Both the position numbers and the translations under genes were made by a program. This document shows positions 1 through 8,683 of a stretch of 64,000 nucleotides of DNA, piece by piece. A model generated the notes under the pieces. The model saw nothing but the letters and a program-made list of their open reading frames with translations, did no database searches and was not told the DNA's origin. Position 1 is the stretch's first letter. The number at the start of each line of letters is the position of its first letter. The DNA comes from Magnetovibrio blakemorei (GTDB lineage: Bacteria; Pseudomonadota; Alphaproteobacteria; Rhodospirillales; Magnetovibrionaceae): assembly GCF_001746755.1 (NCBI RefSeq), contig NZ_MCGG01000021.1, positions 114,132-178,131 of the forward strand, in the 5' to 3' direction.

Positions 1-772
1 GTAAAGTCGGGCGAATGTGTTCATTGACTTCGATTTGCGACAGAGACAGCAAGTCGTCAATCAAGCGCGCCATCCGCGCGGCTTCACCGCTCATAATGCC
101 CAAAAAACGCTCTTGAGCTTCGGGGTCATCTTGGGCCGACGTTTGCAGGGTTTCGATAAATCCGCTGAGCGCCGACAACGGGGAGCGCAGTTCATGGCTG
201 ACATTGGCGACAAAATCGGCGCGCATGGTTTCGGTGTTTTTCAACGCCGTGACTTCGTGCAACGCCGCCACGGCACGCACCGAAAGGGCTTCGCTGCGCG
301 CCACCCCCATGACTTGCAACTGATAAGCCCGGCGCACGGGCGTTTCAAAAACCAAGTCCGTATCGGCACGGGGCAATTCCCCGGATACGGTTTTTTTCAA
401 AGCCTCTTGCGCTTCGGGTTGGCGCAAGATCAAGCTGATATCGCGTCCCTGCATCCCCGCCCCCAACAACTCATCCGCCGCACGATTTGCCGCCAACACC
501 CGTCGACGACCATCCAACAGCACCACAGGGTCGGGCAGCGCATCCAAAATGACGGAAGCCAACGTCGTATCCACTTTGGTCACCGTTTCGGGAAAGGCCC
601 GCGATTGCTTAAACCCAGCCCAACCGGCACCCAACGCGATCACCCCGGCACTTAATAGGGCTTCGGTCACGCTCACGGTCTTGTCCGCCGCAAAAGCCGC
701 CAACACCATAAAGCCTGGCACCAGGGCCATCAGGGGGGCAAAGGAAAAATCAGCGGGGAGAAAGCGGCGCAT
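1..772 (-). CDS. phoR: PhoR-like sensor histidine kinase, 5' part only
   Basis: Membrane-anchored histidine kinase, probably the phosphate-responsive PhoR type that phosphorylates a PhoB-like regulator. The visible 257 residues run off the left edge. Residues 10-55 hold two hydrophobic segments, about 70-150 look like a PAS domain (VILDALPDPVVLLDGRRRV), and 187-205 are a HisKA H-box (VANVSHELRSPLSALSGF) with the phospho-accepting His at 193. The ATPase half is outside the window. The ATG at 772 is the only good start because an in-frame TGA lies five codons upstream; no strong Shine-Dalgarno is visible. The PhoR name rests on the layout of short N-terminal membrane helices, one PAS and HisKA; without phoB or pst genes in view another PAS kinase is possible. 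Confidence 0.85.
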   Translation of the reverse strand, partial: MRRFLPADFSFAPLMALVPGFMVLAAFAADKTVSVTEALLSAGVIALGAGWAGFKQSRAFPETVTKVDTTLASVILDALPDPVVLLDGRRRVLAANRAADELLGAGMQGRDISLILRQPEAQEALKKTVSGELPRADTDLVFETPVRRAYQLQVMGVARSEALSVRAVAALHEVTALKNTETMRADFVANVSHELRSPLSALSGFIETLQTSAQDDPEAQERFLGIMSGEAARMARLIDDLLSLSQIEVNEHIRPTL

Positions 773-1013
773 AGATCCATAAACTCACTAAATGAAACAC
801 ACAGATTAGAAAACAAGCTTAAGCCCCAGCATACGGCCTCACCAAAGCCTATACCAGAAACGTCTCGTCAGCAGTAAGCAATGACCGACTGTAAGCAAGG
901 GATAGCACGGGTTAGATGTAGTCCTTCACAAAGTTCTCATGTAGACTTCAGCAACGTCTCGTCCAGGCCGTTGTGCGGATTGAAGCCATCGGCACCTAAA
1001 TGGGTTAACTTAG

Positions 1014-1466
1014 ATGTCCACCTGCACAGGTCCTTATGTTCGCGTCCCCTTCTCCCATGCGGACCTTAAACCCGCAGAAAATTTGGTCGCCAGCATCCGC
1101 GGCGTCGGTGCACCGCTGCTGATTCGCGAAATGCCCACCGGAGATGGTGTTGCGGACAACTTTGCCCTGCATGTTGATATTGAAGACCCTTCCATTCCAA
1201 ACTGCATTTGGGACGTACGGGCGGCAAAATTTCAAGGCCCTAAAAAAATGTTTGGCCGCCGCCATGTCTATGAAATCGCCGTGCGCAAACGCAACGAGCA
1301 GAACACGGTCGTTTGGGAAGGCTATCGATTTACAGACAAATTCGAGATGCTGGCGGATTATTTTTGCGCCGATTTTGCCAATCTGCTGAGCGGCGTCACC
1401 TTAAAAACCTGGCTCCCGGCAACGACCGCGCAAGAACAACGCATCCAACTGTGTACCGGCCTCTAA
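1014..1466 (+). CDS. Hypothetical protein, 150 aa
   Basis: Not recognised. The 150-residue product has no signal peptide or membrane helix. It has a mixed charged and hydrophobic composition with two tryptophan-containing stretches (about residues 65-70 and 98-102) and several aromatic residues near the middle, consistent with a small folded soluble domain. There is no convincing Shine-Dalgarno before the ATG. The gene stands alone between the divergent kinase and the CysH-like gene. The antisense reading at 1005-1265 is less protein-like and was not chosen. Coding status is likely but not certain. Confidence 0.5.
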   Translation: MSTCTGPYVRVPFSHADLKPAENLVASIRGVGAPLLIREMPTGDGVADNFALHVDIEDPSIPNCIWDVRAAKFQGPKKMFGRRHVYEIAVRKRNEQNTVVWEGYRFTDKFEMLADYFCADFANLLSGVTLKTWLPATTAQEQRIQLCTGL

Positions 1467-1551
1467 ACGCTTGATCCAAAGCACAACGGGTAAATACGCT
1501 CTGGCCGCTTGCAAATGAGACGCAAATCAAGATCAAAACCGTCGTCGCCGC

Positions 1552-1577
1552 TTGATAATAAGAACGCGCATTATCAA
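1552..1577. promoter_or_regulatory. Inverted repeat, possible operator
   Basis: TTGATAAT and ATTATCAA form a perfect 8-bp inverted repeat separated by 10 nt, in the gap about 180 nt before the CysH-like gene. The half-sites are AT-rich and no T-run follows, so a protein-binding site fits better than a terminator. The binding protein is unknown. Confidence 0.4.
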
Positions 1578-1759
1578 TACTTTAATAACCGAGTACTACT
1601 TCTGAGCCGCCAAAGGTAAACTTTGTTTTGAATGCGCTTGGGCTTTTGTTCTAATATTTTTAAACTGACCATGAGCAAATTGAATTCCAACGCTTAAACC
1701 GCCAACGCCAAAAACCTGAAACCCCAAAAAAACCGGGGATCGCAGTGGGAAATTTACCT

Positions 1760-2401
1760 ATGACTGAATGCGCCGCACTCGAATGTGGGGAAATCAAGGA
1801 AGCCTGTGAGAAAATGGGCTGTACGGAACTTCTCGAATTCCTCATCAAAGAGAAATTTCCGGGCAAAGTCGCGGTTACGGCATCTTTGCGGGCGCGCTCC
1901 ATCATCGTTCAAAAATTGCTGTCCGAAGTTGCCCCTGACGTTCCGATTATCTATTGCAACGCGGGCAAGGTGTTCCCCGAAAGCGAAGAGTACAAGCGTG
2001 AAATGATTGCCCGGTTTGGCTTCACCAATGTTCTCGCCCCCATTGGTTCAGACGAAATCGCCATTCGCCCCGGCGACCGCGACCACATTGAATGGGTCAA
2101 GGCGCAATACGACCGCAATTCCGGCGCCACCCAGGAAGCCCTGCATCTGAACAATACGCTCAAGCCCTATTCGTGCTGGATCAGCGCCGTCTACCACTAT
2201 GACCAAGACAGCGCGGCACGCTCGCGGGTCGAACGGGAAGGCTTGCTGGTGCGCGTCAACCCGATCTTGGATTGGGATGCGGAACGGGTGCAAAACTTTA
2301 TGGAAGAATTCGACCTGCCCTATCACAAGCTGGCCAAAGTGCCCGTGGATATGGACAAAAAACACGGCGACGGCACCGACGTCATGACGTTTGCCTTCTA
2401 A
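1760..2401 (+). CDS. PAPS reductase (CysH)-family protein lacking the usual cysteines
   Basis: The fold is that of the adenylyl-sulfate/PAPS reductase family: a beta strand and loop corresponding to the PP-loop (VAVTASLRARSIIV), then the family signature IIYCNAGKVFPES, and later a stretch resembling the family's DAWITG region (PYSCWISAV) and its VNPILDW...LPYHKL segment. However, the CC...CxxC cluster that binds iron-sulfur in bacterial APS reductases and the C-terminal ECGLH catalytic motif are both absent, and the PP-loop lacks the common SFGA sequence. Instead there are four cysteines in the first 21 residues (positions 4, 9, 16, 21). The ATG at 1760 is preferred to the GTG at 1745 because GTGGGA sits 9 nt before it. 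It probably does not reduce PAPS; a nucleotide-binding or altered sulfur-related role is inferred. The ATP sulfurylase gene is 2.3 kb away. Confidence 0.75.
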   Translation: MTECAALECGEIKEACEKMGCTELLEFLIKEKFPGKVAVTASLRARSIIVQKLLSEVAPDVPIIYCNAGKVFPESEEYKREMIARFGFTNVLAPIGSDEIAIRPGDRDHIEWVKAQYDRNSGATQEALHLNNTLKPYSCWISAVYHYDQDSAARSRVEREGLLVRVNPILDWDAERVQNFMEEFDLPYHKLAKVPVDMDKKHGDGTDVMTFAF

Positions 2402-2427
2402 ATTAAGCCAAAAATCGCCATCAGCCC

Positions 2428-3057
2428 CTACATATCCACCATATCGGGCAGATTATCCAACACGTCTTGCCACGTGGCACAGCCTTGCAAGAACGTGACG
2501 ATGTCCGTCATGGGCGTCGCCCAGACTTTTTCAAAGTTCATTTCTCCGCTGCCCTGACCGGTGTACGCCAGACGTTCTTTGGGCGGCGTAAACTGAGCCT
2601 CGACGCCGGGCTTGTTGCCTCGCGCATCCAGGCGGTACCAGCCAATCCGGGGCAGATGCACAACATTCAAACCGTGCAACACATAGGCTTTATGGCCGCT
2701 GCGCAGGCGTTGATAACACAGCCCCGTCGGCACCCCATTGGCCCGCAACAACGCCGCCAGAAGATGGCTTTTGGCAAAGCAAAATCCCGTGCCATGGGCC
2801 AAAACGTCGGACGCCTTGCACGTCACCGGGCCGCGTTCAAAATCGGAACTGTGCTGAATTTCATCGCGCACCCACTCATAACAGGCTTTGGTGATGTCAA
2901 AGTCGTTATCAAAGCCATTGCTCAACAGCTGGGCGCGGTCTTGAATGGCCGGATGATCGCAATCGATGACGGGACAAGCCGCGAGAAACGGGTCGTACTT
3001 GGCGACGTCGATGGGCTTGGGGGCGGGCTTGGGAGCGGTGTGGACGAAGGTCTGCAT
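2428..3057 (-). CDS. Transglutaminase-like cysteine protease-fold protein
   Basis: Cytoplasmic protein of the transglutaminase-like (papain-fold) superfamily. The triad is visible: Cys93 in HGTGFCFAKS, a His at about 128 (YVLHGLN) and Asp144 (YRLDARGNK). The 209-residue length is normal for bacterial stand-alone domains, which are often amidases or proteases of unknown substrate. There is no signal peptide. It is convergent with the CysH-like gene and lies 105 nt downstream of the metallophosphoesterase on the same strand, so the two may be cotranscribed. The family assignment is firm; the substrate is unknown. Confidence 0.85.
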   Translation of the reverse strand: MQTFVHTAPKPAPKPIDVAKYDPFLAACPVIDCDHPAIQDRAQLLSNGFDNDFDITKACYEWVRDEIQHSSDFERGPVTCKASDVLAHGTGFCFAKSHLLAALLRANGVPTGLCYQRLRSGHKAYVLHGLNVVHLPRIGWYRLDARGNKPGVEAQFTPPKERLAYTGQGSGEMNFEKVWATPMTDIVTFLQGCATWQDVLDNLPDMVDM

Positions 3058-3162
3058 ATTTCAAATCTGCCGTGTTCTGTAAGAAGTTGGGACGTGCGCA
3101 CAATACCAACCACTGTTTCATGACAAACAGATGAACACGGGCTGTTGCAGAAGTCCTCTCTT

Positions 3163-3963
3163 TTAATTTGTTTGGGCAGCGCGGCCTTTAAGGTCCAAAA
3201 CGGCCGCATGCAGGCTGGTTTCAAAGCGCAGCGTTTCTGGGTTCCAGCGGTGCAATTGATACAGCGGCTGATCGTCCAGGCCCGGCCCAAATTCACCGAG
3301 ACGGTTGTCCGGCGGCAGGCTGGGCGAAACCGAGGCGACGCACGTTCCCAAGCCCACACTAAAGTCACGATGAGCATGACCGCAGAACATGTGCACCACT
3401 TGCTTGTGTTCGGCCACCAACGCTAAAAACGCATCTGCCAACCCCTGGTCGTCAAATTGGAACGGATACTTAGAAGTCGTGACTTCAAAGGGCGGGTGAT
3501 GCATGAACAGCGCCGTGGGCGTGTGCGGGTAGGCTTTCAACATTTTGTCCAACACCGCCAAACGTACCGAGCAAGCGGTGCCGATGTTGCTGTCTCTGTG
3601 CTGGGTGTCCATGGCGATCAGACGCACGGGGAAATCTTCGACACTATAAATGACAAAGCCTTCCTCTAGGCTTGCGGTGCCCAAATTTTTGAGCCCATCG
3701 ACAAGATTTTGACCTTTATCGCGGTTGCCAAGCGCAAAAAACACAGGCATCGGCAACTGACCCATAATCGAGTTGATGATGGCGTAGTATGCGGGCTCCC
3801 CCCCTTGGGTGACGTCGCCGGTGTGAATGACACAATCGGGTTTTTCGTCCAACGCATTGATGTGCGCGACAAAAGTTTCCAACGCCTGAATGCGGACCTG
3901 CATGATGGGTTCAGCTGGATCGGGGCTGGAAATATGGGTATCGGATATTTGTGCAATCAACAT
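3163..3963 (-). CDS. Calcineurin-like metallophosphoesterase (CpdA-like)
   Basis: Metal-dependent phosphoesterase. The motifs occur in order: DTH (AQISDTHIS, residues 4-12), GDV (HTGDVTQGG), GNRD (FALGNRDKG), HHPP (MHHPPFEV) and GHAH (CGHAHRDF), which give the dinuclear metal site. Order and size (266 aa) match the CpdA/cyclic-nucleotide phosphodiesterase subfamily, so 3',5'-cAMP is a plausible but unproven substrate. The start at 3963 (MLIAQISDTH) is chosen over an upstream in-frame start at 4077 because the motif begins at once, as in homologues, and AGGA lies 10 nt before the ATG. Confidence 0.88.
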   Translation of the reverse strand: MLIAQISDTHISSPDPAEPIMQVRIQALETFVAHINALDEKPDCVIHTGDVTQGGEPAYYAIINSIMGQLPMPVFFALGNRDKGQNLVDGLKNLGTASLEEGFVIYSVEDFPVRLIAMDTQHRDSNIGTACSVRLAVLDKMLKAYPHTPTALFMHHPPFEVTTSKYPFQFDDQGLADAFLALVAEHKQVVHMFCGHAHRDFSVGLGTCVASVSPSLPPDNRLGEFGPGLDDQPLYQLHRWNPETLRFETSLHAAVLDLKGRAAQTN

Positions 3964-4296
3964 CTGGCTTGGTCCTACATCGCGTCCAATGTGCTGCGGG
4001 CTGAAGCCACAGCGTCCTAAACGTCGTGTTTTTACTTGGACAATGTGGGCTCTCGGACCATCACATTCTTCATCCACTTAAAGCCCAACCGCAGCAATAC
4101 GTGGGCTTTCCGGGGTGTTTCCCCGCATATTATTATGCTTTCCTGTCAGTCTTAGTACGGCCCATAATGTAAGTCAAACGCCTTCATTAGGTTTTTATAA
4201 TTTAAGAAGGGCTTTAAACTGGACATGTTTTATGATGCTGGGTGAGCCCTTCAAAGCCAAGATTTTAGCCCTTTCCCCTGTTAAGAAAGCTGTCAT

Positions 4297-4653
4297 ATGA
4301 CCGATACCATTCAAAATTTAACCCACCGCCTGACCCAGTTTCGTGACGCCCGCGAATGGCGCCAATTTCACAGTCTCAAGGACTTGATCATCTCTGTCGG
4401 CATCGAATCGGGGGAACTTCTGGAACTGGTCCAATGGAAAGACACCCAGGCCATTGAAGACGCCATAACGGACCCTGACTTCCGCACCCGTTTGGGCGAG
4501 GAAATTTCGGATGTGTTTTTGTATTTGCTGCTGGTGGCGGAACGCGCGGGGTTGGATTTGGTCGAAGAGGCGCACCGCAAAATCGATCACAACGACGCCA
4601 AATATCCGGTCGAAAAGGCGCGCGGCAACGCCAAAAAGTATACCGAGCTTTAA
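4297..4653 (+). CDS. MazG-like nucleotide pyrophosphohydrolase
   Basis: All-alpha NTP pyrophosphohydrolase of the MazG/RS21-C6 (dCTPase) superfamily. It hydrolyses (d)NTPs to NMP and pyrophosphate, probably for nucleotide-pool cleaning. The metal-binding signature is visible as ESGELLELVQW (about residues 37-47) with the second half EEISDVFLYLLL (about 69-80), i.e. the ExxE...ExxD pattern. At 118 residues it is the single-domain type rather than full MazG. A start at 4297 fits the conserved N-terminus. It is convergent with sat, from which it is separated by a hairpin terminator. Confidence 0.88.
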   Translation: MTDTIQNLTHRLTQFRDAREWRQFHSLKDLIISVGIESGELLELVQWKDTQAIEDAITDPDFRTRLGEEISDVFLYLLLVAERAGLDLVEEAHRKIDHNDAKYPVEKARGNAKKYTEL

Positions 4654-4667
4654 GGGCCCGCAAAACA

Positions 4668-4695
4668 AAGGGGAGGAACTTGCGTCCCTCCCCTT
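4668..4695 (-). terminator. Hairpin terminator after sat
   Basis: AAGGGGAGG and CCTCCCCTT form a perfect 9-bp stem around a 10-nt loop between the convergent MazG-like and sat genes. On the minus strand the hairpin is followed by TGTTTTG, so it mainly terminates sat; it could also act on the plus strand. Confidence 0.75.
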
Positions 4696-4718
4696 CGCAG
4701 ATCAAAACCTCAGTGGGC

Positions 4719-5900
4719 TTATTTCAAGGTTGCATAATAAGCTTGCAGAACCTTGACCACTTCGGGGCGTGAGAATTCAGGCGGGATGTCTTGGCCCGCG
4801 CTGAGCATTTCACGCTGTTTGGTGCCGGAAATGCTGACATGGTTCGACTTGTCATGCGGACAGGTTTTGGCGGTCGCCATGCCCATGCACTTGGAACAAT
4901 AGAACGTGATGTCGATCTTCAGCGGCTGGGTTTCCAACGCGCCGTCCCACAGCTTGTCAAAGATGTGCTGTGCATCAAACGGACCGTAATAATCGCCAAC
5001 ACCGGCATGGTCACGACCAACGATCAGGTGCGAGCAGCCATAGTTCTGACGGATCAGGGCATGGAAAAGCGCTTCACGCGGACCGGCATAACGCATTTCG
5101 ATGGGATAACCCGCCTGAATGACGGTGCCCGGAACGAAATAGTTGTCGATCATCGCCTGAATGGCTTTGGTGCGGGTTTCAGCAGGAATGTCGCCAGCTT
5201 TCAATTTGCCGAGCACCTGGTGAATGTAAACGCCATCGGTGACTTCGACCGCAATTTTCGCCAGATGTTCGTGGCTGCGGTGCATCGGGTTGCGGGTTTG
5301 GAACGCCGCGACCTTGGACCAGCCTTTGGACGCGAACTCGGCGCGGGCTTCGGCCGGACGCTGATAGAGATCGCCAAACAAGCTGGGGAATTCACCTTCG
5401 TCGATCACTTTGACCGAACCGCCCAAGCAAACGTCTTTTTGCTCGTTGACCTTCTGCACGCCGGGGTGCTCTGGGTCTTTGGTGGTGTAGACATGCTGGG
5501 CTTCAAAAGCCTTGTCTTCCGCCGTCATAGCAAATTTTTCGGTGACGGTCATGATGGCCATGACCGTGCCGCTTTCGCCGTCAACCAACGCCACTTCTTC
5601 GCCGTCGCCAATGCTGTCGGCCAGGGCTTGGTCCGCCGTCAAGGTGACGGGGATCGGCCAAAACAGACCGCTTTTCAGCTTCATGTCTGCGCAGGTGCCG
5701 TGCCAATCGTCGCGGCCCATAAAGCCGTCGAGCGGCGTATAAGCGCCCATCGACAGCATCAAAACGTCAGAGGTTTCTTTGCTGGACATGGGAACCTGTT
5801 TCAGGTTCTTGGCGCGTGCAATTTCCGCTGCGCGCTCTGTTGCCGGTGCCAGCAAAGGCTTCAATCCTACCCCCCCATGGGGCTCAACCAAATGAGACAT
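4719..5900 (-). CDS. sat: Sulfate adenylyltransferase (ATP sulfurylase)
   Basis: Catalyses sulfate + ATP to APS + pyrophosphate, or the reverse reaction in sulfur oxidisers. The 393-residue product is the homo-oligomeric Sat type, not CysDN. Motifs: PUA-like N-terminal domain (about 1-165), the nucleotide-binding [11 protein letters not shown] (about residue 198; commonly ...HRAHE) and [12 protein letters not shown] (about 296), plus a four-cysteine, probably zinc-binding stretch ([13 protein letters not shown]). A good ribosome site (AAAGGA) lies 7 nt before the ATG. In Alphaproteobacteria this Sat type usually accompanies the apr genes of sulfur oxidation, but no apr genes are in the window. 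The gene is monocistronic with a 649-bp upstream gap. Confidence 0.95.
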   Translation of the reverse strand: MSHLVEPHGGVGLKPLLAPATERAAEIARAKNLKQVPMSSKETSDVLMLSMGAYTPLDGFMGRDDWHGTCADMKLKSGLFWPIPVTLTADQALADSIGDGEEVALVDGESGTVMAIMTVTEKFAMTAEDKAFEAQHVYTTKDPEHPGVQKVNEQKDVCLGGSVKVIDEGEFPSLFGDLYQRPAEARAEFASKGWSKVAAFQTRNPMHRSHEHLAKIAVEVTDGVYIHQVLGKLKAGDIPAETRTKAIQAMIDNYFVPGTVIQAGYPIEMRYAGPREALFHALIRQNYGCSHLIVGRDHAGVGDYYGPFDAQHIFDKLWDGALETQPLKIDITFYCSKCMGMATAKTCPHDKSNHVSISGTKQREMLSAGQDIPPEFSRPEVVKVLQAYYATLK

Positions 5901-6549
5901 TTGTTTTCCTTTTATCTCTATTTCGGGCCGGGTGTTCCCAGACCGATTTATGTTTCACGCGCCTTTACCTTAATTTTTTAAGCAAAATCCCTGTTTTGTA
6001 TGGCGTGTTTGATCTAACGGCGCAGACAACACCGTTGGTAAACTGTGTAAACGTCGTGATTTTGTGTCTGCCCTGATTTATGAGGCAAGGACTGTAGGCA
6101 TCCGCTCAACACGTGTGCGTTCGACATCCCCTATCCCCCTTTGTCTAGAATAGGTCAAAGCCACAAAATTGCGTCTAAAAGCTTTTTAGCAAAATATTAG
6201 CGATATCGGCTATCGAAAATTACAAAAAGTGAATATATCGAAATACTGATATGCGCAAAGGCATCGCAAAACGCCCCTGTCGCACGCCAAAACCGGGAAA
6301 TTGTGCGTCAAACCTTTTTCAGGACTGAGAGTCCCCCCCCCATCACAAAGACGTTTGCGATCAAAAATAGGGCCGATAAGGCCATTTAGCTCAAAAAGCG
6401 GAGCTGAACGGGCATATTCTGGATCGCCACGGCCCTTTGGGCGCTCGCAATACCGTTTGAAAGAGACGAGAAGGCCGCACGCCCTCCGCTTTCCCTTGGC
6501 GGCGAGCTGGAAATAAGCGTACAATTATAAGGTGCTAGGGAGAACGGTC
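5901..6549. other. Long intergenic region between sat and the beta-CASP gene
   Basis: No credible gene is seen; the ORFs on either strand lack protein-like composition. The region must hold the divergent promoters of sat and the downstream hydrolase. It contains a GTAAAC/TGTGTAAACG motif (6038-6053) and an AT-rich stretch at about 6170-6250. The end nearest the hydrolase provides its AGGGAGA ribosome site. Confidence 0.6.
6038..6053. promoter_or_regulatory. Possible regulator site shared with the scfR promoter
   Basis: The sequence GGTAAACTGTGTAAACG lies about 140 nt upstream of sat. A nearly identical element, GTAAATGTGTAAACG (one base shorter), lies just before the ScfR-like gene at 20108-20122. 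The ten bases TGTGTAAACG are identical. A common regulator is inferred only. Confidence 0.3.
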
Positions 6550-8160
6550 ATGAACAAACAACTCACCAAAAATGTTGAAGTGAAGTTCTTGGGCGCGGCG
6601 GGGACCGTGACCGGGTCGTGTTATATGGTGAGCCATCCGGGCGGCAAGTTTTTGGTCGATTGCGGGTTGTTTCAAGGCTCCAAAACGTTGCGGTCGTTAA
6701 ACTACGCACCGTTCCCGTTTGATCCCAATTCGATCGAATTTGTCGTGCTCACCCACGCCCATGTGGACCATTCGGGGCTGATACCGAAATTGGTGAAAGC
6801 GGGCTTTCGCGGTCCGGTTTACACCACCCAAGGATCACGGGACTTGCTCACCTACATGCTGCCCGACAGCGGCTATATTCATGAGACCGAGGTCAAGCGC
6901 CTCAATCGGCGCAATGTGCGGCGCGGCGATCCCATCGTCGAGCCGATTTACACCAAAAACCAAGCCGAAGCCTCGTTAGATAGCGTGGTTGTTCGCCCCT
7001 ATGACGAATGGTTTGAGGCCACCCAAGGGGTTCAGCTGCGGCTGTGGAATGCCGGGCATATTCTCGGTTCTGCATCTGTTGAGATCACCGTTGAAGCCGA
7101 CGAAGGACAGCTCAGGTTGCTGTTTTCCGGCGACATCGGCCCCCAGGAAAAATCATTTCAAGAGGTGCCCGAAAGCCCCACCGGCATCGACTACCTGTTT
7201 GTCGAAAGCACCTATGGCGATCGCGATCGCGAGGATTTAACGCTGCAAGAACGCCGCGATTTGTTAAAGCGCGAAATCATGGACGGGTTGAACGCGGGCG
7301 GCAATGTGTTGATTCCAGCCTTCGCGGTGGAACGCACCCAAGAGCTGCTCTACGACATCGGTTTGCTGTTGAAAGACAAGGACCTTCCGCCGGTTTCCGT
7401 CTATCTGGATTCGCCCCTGGCCATTCGCGCCACAGAAGTGTTTGAAGAACACGAAGGGGACTTAAACGACATTGAAGGGCGCGGCGGGGTGTTTCGCAAT
7501 CCGCACTTTCATTTCGTCAATCGCGCCGAAGATTCAAAAGCCTTGGACCGCATCACGTCGGGTGCCATCATCATCGCCGCCAGCGGCATGTGCGATGCGG
7601 GCCGCATTCGCTATCACTTGAGATCCAACTTATGGCGCCCCCAGGCTACCGTTTTGTTCGTCGGCTATCAGGTTCCCGGCAGCATGGGCGCAATGCTGCT
7701 GGCCAACAAAGAGACCGTGCGCATTCACGGCCAAGAGGTCGCCGTGCGCGCGCGCATTCGCCGCATCGACAGTTATTCCGCCCACGCCGATCAAAACGAA
7801 TTGGTGGAGTGGGCGTGCGCGCGCATGCCGGTGAAGCGCGGCATCTTCCTCACCCACGGCGACGACCCGGCCCGCGCAACGTTACGCGATCACCTGACCG
7901 CCCACGGCTGTGAACCGGGGCACATCTTCATTCCCCGTTTGGATGAAACGTATGTGCTGAGCTTGTCTGGAAAAGTGCATCACAGCTTGGTCAAAGCGCG
8001 CATTGATCAAGAGGAAATGTATGAACGCGATTGGCACAATGAATATGCATCATTCCTGGTCCATCTGTCCGACACGCTGCGCACCCAAGACAGCGACCAC
8101 GCGCGCCACAAAACACTCAACAAATTACGCGATGAGTTGCAGCGCCTGGGAAATGCCTAA
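6550..8160 (+). CDS. MBL-fold beta-CASP RNA-processing hydrolase
   Basis: Metallo-beta-lactamase fold with an inserted beta-CASP domain and a C-terminal RNA-specificity motif, as in CPSF73-like bacterial nucleases. Residues: LTHAHVDHSG (HxHxDH, about 72-77), the later His in NAGHILGSA, Asp in SGDIG, and the C-terminal DSYSAHAD that supplies the last metal ligand. The 536-residue length matches the COG1236-type family. The ATG at 6550 is preferred over an upstream GTG at 6532 because AGGGAGA precedes it by 8 nt. It acts in the cytoplasm, probably as an RNase; the substrate is unknown. It is convergent with the NfeD gene, with only 1 nt between the stops. Confidence 0.9.
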   Translation: MNKQLTKNVEVKFLGAAGTVTGSCYMVSHPGGKFLVDCGLFQGSKTLRSLNYAPFPFDPNSIEFVVLTHAHVDHSGLIPKLVKAGFRGPVYTTQGSRDLLTYMLPDSGYIHETEVKRLNRRNVRRGDPIVEPIYTKNQAEASLDSVVVRPYDEWFEATQGVQLRLWNAGHILGSASVEITVEADEGQLRLLFSGDIGPQEKSFQEVPESPTGIDYLFVESTYGDRDREDLTLQERRDLLKREIMDGLNAGGNVLIPAFAVERTQELLYDIGLLLKDKDLPPVSVYLDSPLAIRATEVFEEHEGDLNDIEGRGGVFRNPHFHFVNRAEDSKALDRITSGAIIIAASGMCDAGRIRYHLRSNLWRPQATVLFVGYQVPGSMGAMLLANKETVRIHGQEVAVRARIRRIDSYSAHADQNELVEWACARMPVKRGIFLTHGDDPARATLRDHLTAHGCEPGHIFIPRLDETYVLSLSGKVHHSLVKARIDQEEMYERDWHNEYASFLVHLSDTLRTQDSDHARHKTLNKLRDELQRLGNA

Positions 8161-8161
8161 C

Positions 8162-8683
8162 TCAGTCTCTGATGGCAACGACCTTAAACACCGCCCCCTC
8201 GACCGCAACCACTTCGACCTTGGTGCCTTCGGCCATATCGTCGCCGGAGACTTTCCAGACGCTGTCGTCGACCTTGATTTTGCCAAATCCGCCACTGATG
8301 GCTTCCGACAAGATGAAGCGGCGACCGATGTATTGTTCGCCGCGGCGGCTTAAGGTTGGATGATCGGTTGGTTTTGGATTGCGCTTCATGTACATGCGCC
8401 CCACCATCACCGACAGAACCGACAGCAGAGAAAACACCACCAACTGCCATTCTAGGCTCATATCCGGCACAGCCCACGCGATGCCCCCGGTGATCAGGGA
8501 CGCGATGCCCAGCCACATGAACACCACGCCGGGCGCCAAGATTTCAAACGCGGCCAAAATCACCCCGGCAATCAACCAATGCCAAAAGGTGATTTCGTCA
8601 AAAAAGGGCGTGCTCGTCGAAAGGTGACTTTCACCTGGAAGAGGGGTTGCCACAACAACAAGGCTAACGAGTGGTAGGAACAC
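8162..8683 (-). CDS. NfeD-like membrane protein
   Basis: Partner of SPFH/stomatin-type proteins. After a hydrophobic N-terminus come two or three membrane helices (about residues 30-85: [18 protein letters not shown] and ITGGIAWAV...[12 protein letters not shown]) and a C-terminal OB-fold domain (about 105-170; [20 protein letters not shown]). The GTG at 8683 is preferred to an ATG at 8707 because GGGAGG lies 5 nt before it; either start overlaps the end of the upstream SPFH gene, which indicates translational coupling. The role inferred from the family is membrane microdomain organisation or quality control. Confidence 0.85.
   Translation of the reverse strand: MFLPLVSLVVVATPLPGESHLSTSTPFFDEITFWHWLIAGVILAAFEILAPGVVFMWLGIASLITGGIAWAVPDMSLEWQLVVFSLLSVLSVMVGRMYMKRNPKPTDHPTLSRRGEQYIGRRFILSEAISGGFGKIKVDDSVWKVSGDDMAEGTKVEVVAVEGAVFKVVAIRD

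Noticed and set aside
17..782. Two plus-strand open frames at the left edge
   Set aside because: They are antisense to the PhoR-like kinase, whose PAS and H-box sequence is unmistakable.
4791..5981. A 396-residue plus-strand frame
   Set aside because: It is antisense to sat, which carries all ATP sulfurylase motifs.
6210..6524. A 104-residue minus-strand frame upstream of the beta-CASP gene
   Set aside because: Composition is not protein-like and it covers the region expected to hold promoters.
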